DNA of 64,000 bases from Cytophagales bacterium. GTDB taxonomy: Bacteria > Bacteroidota > Bacteroidia > Cytophagales > Thermoflexibacteraceae. Below, in pieces: positions 61,583-64,000 of the stretch. The DNA is taken from positions 1 to 64,000 of the forward strand of contig REAZ01000011.1 in the NCBI GenBank assembly GCA_004294445.1. Direction: 5' to 3'. Each line of letters starts with the position of its first letter. The stretch's first letter is position 1. Below the pieces are notes generated by a model that saw nothing but the letters and a program-made list of their open reading frames with translations, did not search any database and was not told the origin of the DNA. The position numbers and the translations under genes were made by a program.

Positions 61583-63670
61583 TTAGAATCGAATACCGAT
61601 TACCATGACATCATCTAATTGGCTTTCGCTTCCTTTCCATAGCTCAAATTCATTGTCCAAGATGAAACCTTGGGTTGGCATATCGTGAGGCTGCACATCA
61701 GCCAATAACTTTCGAAGGCGGCTCGGAGAATATTTGCGGGCAGGCATATCACGATAGCCGCCAAACTGGTCGGTATAGCCATCGGAGAAAATGTAGAAAG
61801 TATCTCCTTTATGAATATTAATATTGTGCATATTTAGTTCTTGTTTGCGTCTGCTGATGCCTCCTACTGTGATTCTATCTCCCTCTATTTCATGAAAAAC
61901 ATTTTTTTGGAAGTACCAAAGTGGTCTGTGCGCACCTACGTATTGCAAGGTCATTTTTGTCTTATTAATAACACAAAGAGCCATGTCCATGCCATCATGC
62001 TTGTTGTGGTGATGGTGTACGTCCTCTTGCTTTAGAATTTTCTTTACTCCATTATTGAGTTTTCGGAGTACTTGGGCAGGCTCAAAAGTACGCTCCACCA
62101 CAATTACCTGATACATGAGCGTATCACCAATAACCGACATGAGCGCACCCGGTACGCCATGCCCCGTACAATCTACGGCAGCCACGGCAATAAGTTCGTC
62201 CCCTTCGGGAGAAACCATTTTGCGAAACCAATAAAAATCACCGCTTACTATATCACGTGGCTTAAAAAGTACAAAAGATTCGGGAAAAAGACTTTTGATG
62301 TAATCTCTATCGGGCAGGATGGCTGACTGTATGCGCTCTGCATAGTTTATACTTGCTGTAATATTTTTATTTTTCTTCTCTATTTCTTTTACAGCTGACT
62401 CCAGATGCCGTTTTTGCTGGCTCATTTTTTCGTGTTGCGACTGAATTTCCTCATTTTTTAGCTGCACTTCATCAAATTTGACCTTAAGCTGGTCATTGAT
62501 ATTGACAAGTTCATGATTAAGGTCTTCTTGCTCTAGCATTTTAAATTTTAATTTGCTCGCCATCGATGCGAAGTGCGACCAAAGTATGCCTATTTCATCT
62601 TTTCTATTTCCGCCAAACTCTTTCTGTACGGTAAGGTTTACATTGAGATTCCCCTTCTCTAACTCCTCTACAGCCTCTGTGAGGGTGATGATAGGATAAG
62701 AAAAGTATTGCCCAAAAAAGAGTGCTAAAAACATAGCAACCAATAAGATAGGGATGGAAGTTAGCATCAAGCGAGTGCGTAAATCTTCGGCATCTTTATA
62801 GGCTACTTCTTTGGGCAGACTCATTATCAGTATCCATTGTTGCCCTCTATAAGCCTCATAGCCGTTGTCTTTGATGTAAAAAAACACTTTGCCTTTGCTC
62901 TCAAAATAATTAGGGAGCCACCTATGCTGTTTGGTTTGTTTCTTTATGTAAGAATTTAGTACGTCGATTTCAGGATATTTTTCTTGGAGTTTGTTGTTTT
63001 TTAACTCATTGGAATACAAGATATTACCTGTACTATCGAGCAGTGCCACGCCCAATTTGCGATTTTTCTGCGTTTCATCTTCTATAATACTTTTGAACAG
63101 TTGGTTGAGATTACTCACTAATATCTGCGAAACAATCACACCAACATATTCACCTTTTTGATTATGGACTTTTGAGGCAAAATGTATGACAGGTGCTTGT
63201 TTGGACTCTTCTGAGAAAGAAATATCAAGAACTACAGCTTCTTTGGCTACTCGTGTCCAGTATTTTGTGTAGCTGTGTCGCTGCCCAATCAGGATATAGG
63301 CAGTAGTATCAGTATCTGTGATGCGTATGCGTGAGGTATCAAAATAGGACAAATTTAGGTATAAAGGATTTGACTTGCTAAAGAGCGTCAACCTCTGATT
63401 GATTTCATTGGCAGTCGCACTGCTTTTGCCGTAAGTCCCCTTGCTTATTACCCCATCTTTGGCAAAAGTAGCTATATCATTGAGCCGTTCGTAGATAAAA
63501 CGGTCAATGTTTTCCAATGCAAAATTGGATTCTCGCTCTAACTTTACCTTGATTTCCTCTCTGAGTGAGCTTTGAGTCTGATAGTTTGCTAAGTATAGCA
63601 ATGCTAAACAACTAAAAAGCACTAAAGCCAAACAAAAAAGAGTGAATTTTAAAGAAATATTCATTCGCAA
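61583..63670 (-). CDS. Cache-HAMP-SpoIIE serine phosphatase sensor
   Basis: 695 aa. The N-terminal membrane segment is at about 5-27. A dCache-type periplasmic sensor spans about 30-285 (for example SFSEESKQAPVIHFASKVHN). A second membrane segment (about 300-322, SIPILLVAMFLALFFGQYF) is followed by HAMP (about 325-378), a coiled coil (about 380-445) and a PP2C/SpoIIE domain (about 450-695) with VSGDFYW, VDCTGHGVPGALMS and IFSDGYTDQ. This is the second SpoIIE-type sensor in the window; the first uses TPRs instead of Cache. It probably signals through a partner-switch protein not encoded here. TAGTTTTG (complement of 63727-63734) may be its -7 box. Confidence 0.9.
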   Translation of the reverse strand: MRMNISLKFTLFCLALVLFSCLALLYLANYQTQSSLREEIKVKLERESNFALENIDRFIYERLNDIATFAKDGVISKGTYGKSSATANEINQRLTLFSKSNPLYLNLSYFDTSRIRITDTDTTAYILIGQRHSYTKYWTRVAKEAVVLDISFSEESKQAPVIHFASKVHNQKGEYVGVIVSQILVSNLNQLFKSIIEDETQKNRKLGVALLDSTGNILYSNELKNNKLQEKYPEIDVLNSYIKKQTKQHRWLPNYFESKGKVFFYIKDNGYEAYRGQQWILIMSLPKEVAYKDAEDLRTRLMLTSIPILLVAMFLALFFGQYFSYPIITLTEAVEELEKGNLNVNLTVQKEFGGNRKDEIGILWSHFASMASKLKFKMLEQEDLNHELVNINDQLKVKFDEVQLKNEEIQSQHEKMSQQKRHLESAVKEIEKKNKNITASINYAERIQSAILPDRDYIKSLFPESFVLFKPRDIVSGDFYWFRKMVSPEGDELIAVAAVDCTGHGVPGALMSVIGDTLMYQVIVVERTFEPAQVLRKLNNGVKKILKQEDVHHHHNKHDGMDMALCVINKTKMTLQYVGAHRPLWYFQKNVFHEIEGDRITVGGISRRKQELNMHNINIHKGDTFYIFSDGYTDQFGGYRDMPARKYSPSRLRKLLADVQPHDMPTQGFILDNEFELWKGSESQLDDVMVIGIRF

Positions 63671-63888
63671 TAAAAAAATAGACGGCTATACATTAGCACA
63701 TTCATCAAAGGGGGCGAAATCCAAAACAAAACTAACAAATTTCATGTCAATCTTTGATTATAATAAAAATTTTTCGGAGGTAAGCAGGAGAAGCGTACAA
63801 AAATATATCTTTATCTTGATTTAATACTAAAAAGTTAAATATTTTTTTACATTTCTATTATTGAATATTTTTGCCTCTTCATGGGCAG

Positions 63889-64000
63889 TTAATTATACTT
63901 TTTGAAAGAAAGATAAAAAGTAGTGCCTTCGCCCGGTATGCTTTCTATCTCAATACTACCTCCAAGAGCTTCTATTTGTGTTTTTACCAAGTAAAGCCCT
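63889..64000 (-). CDS. Partial histidine kinase C-terminus (HATPase_c)
   Basis: The last 36 codons of a gene that runs off the window. The translation GLYLVKTQIEALGGSIEIES, then PGEGTTFYLSF, is the G2/GT end of a HATPase_c domain. It therefore belongs to a sensor histidine kinase whose upstream part lies beyond 64000. It ends about 220 bp upstream (in its own direction of reading) of the Cache-HAMP-SpoIIE gene on the same strand. Confidence 0.85.
   Translation of the reverse strand, partial: GLYLVKTQIEALGGSIEIESIPGEGTTFYLSFKKYN

Overview
The window is a 64 kb piece of an AT-rich genome from the phylum Bacteroidota, most likely a gliding or marine Cytophagales-type bacterium. Three things support this. 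A secreted protease carries a Por (type IX) secretion C-terminal signal. Promoters follow the Bacteroidota pattern TTG-N20-TAnnTTTG, seen intact in front of blaI, gntR, tRNA-Asp, the C39 ABC transporter, the caspase-like gene and phoH. Several families are typical of the phylum: BlaR1/BlaI pairs, DUF5606, DUF4199, the OstA-like protein, and PP2C/SpoIIE phosphatases fused to TPR or Cache-HAMP sensors. No rRNA, CRISPR array, prophage or intact insertion sequence was found. There is one tRNA (Asp).

Layout. 0.1-5.1 kb: a BlaR1-BlaI sensor/repressor pair and a thioredoxin-like lipid/thiol-type secreted protein, with an array of 16-bp BlaI-type operators and a partial tandem duplication of operators plus gene end. 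5.1-11.8 kb: a large secreted subtilase with two beta-helix modules, an ABA4-like membrane protein and ffh. 12-14.2 kb: a small membrane protein, an RND adaptor and tRNA-Asp. 14.3-19.2 kb: a gntR-deoC-dipeptidase operon with a clear operator, then a TPR-SpoIIE phosphatase. 19.4-24.2 kb: a C39-peptidase ABC exporter, engB, DUF5606 and DUF819. 24.2-30.4 kb: an S41 protease, a decayed Rpn/PD-(D/E)XK transposase, an M16 peptidase, an orphan ModA and two secreted proteins of unknown function. 30.5-34.4 kb: an ECF-like sigma factor overlapping a GT-C glycosyltransferase, followed by a DprE1-like oxidase, which looks like a lipid-linked pentose/arabinose glycosylation cassette. 34.4-41.5 kb: a histidine kinase, a vanadium haloperoxidase-like lipoprotein, recX, an unusual ABC ATPase and its likely membrane partner. 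41.6-49.8 kb: protoporphyrinogen oxidase, an exported TPR-caspase protein with a TPR neighbour, an RluD-family enzyme, MerR and a pair of leaderless lysozyme-like paralogues. 49.8-64 kb: carotenoid oxygenase, OstA-like, PhoH, GT2, DUF4199, LolA, guanine deaminase, tail-specific protease, a Cache-HAMP-SpoIIE phosphatase and the end of a histidine kinase.

How it fits together. Most genes are chromosomal housekeeping or cell-envelope genes: SRP targeting, lipoprotein and LPS transport, envelope proteolysis and signalling. The most unusual loci are the BlaR1 protein with TonB-plug-like repeats and its duplicated operator region, the sigma/GT-C/DprE1-like cassette, the ABC ATPase with an unexplained N-terminal helical domain, the exported caspase-like protein, and the tandem lysozyme-like genes with no export signal.
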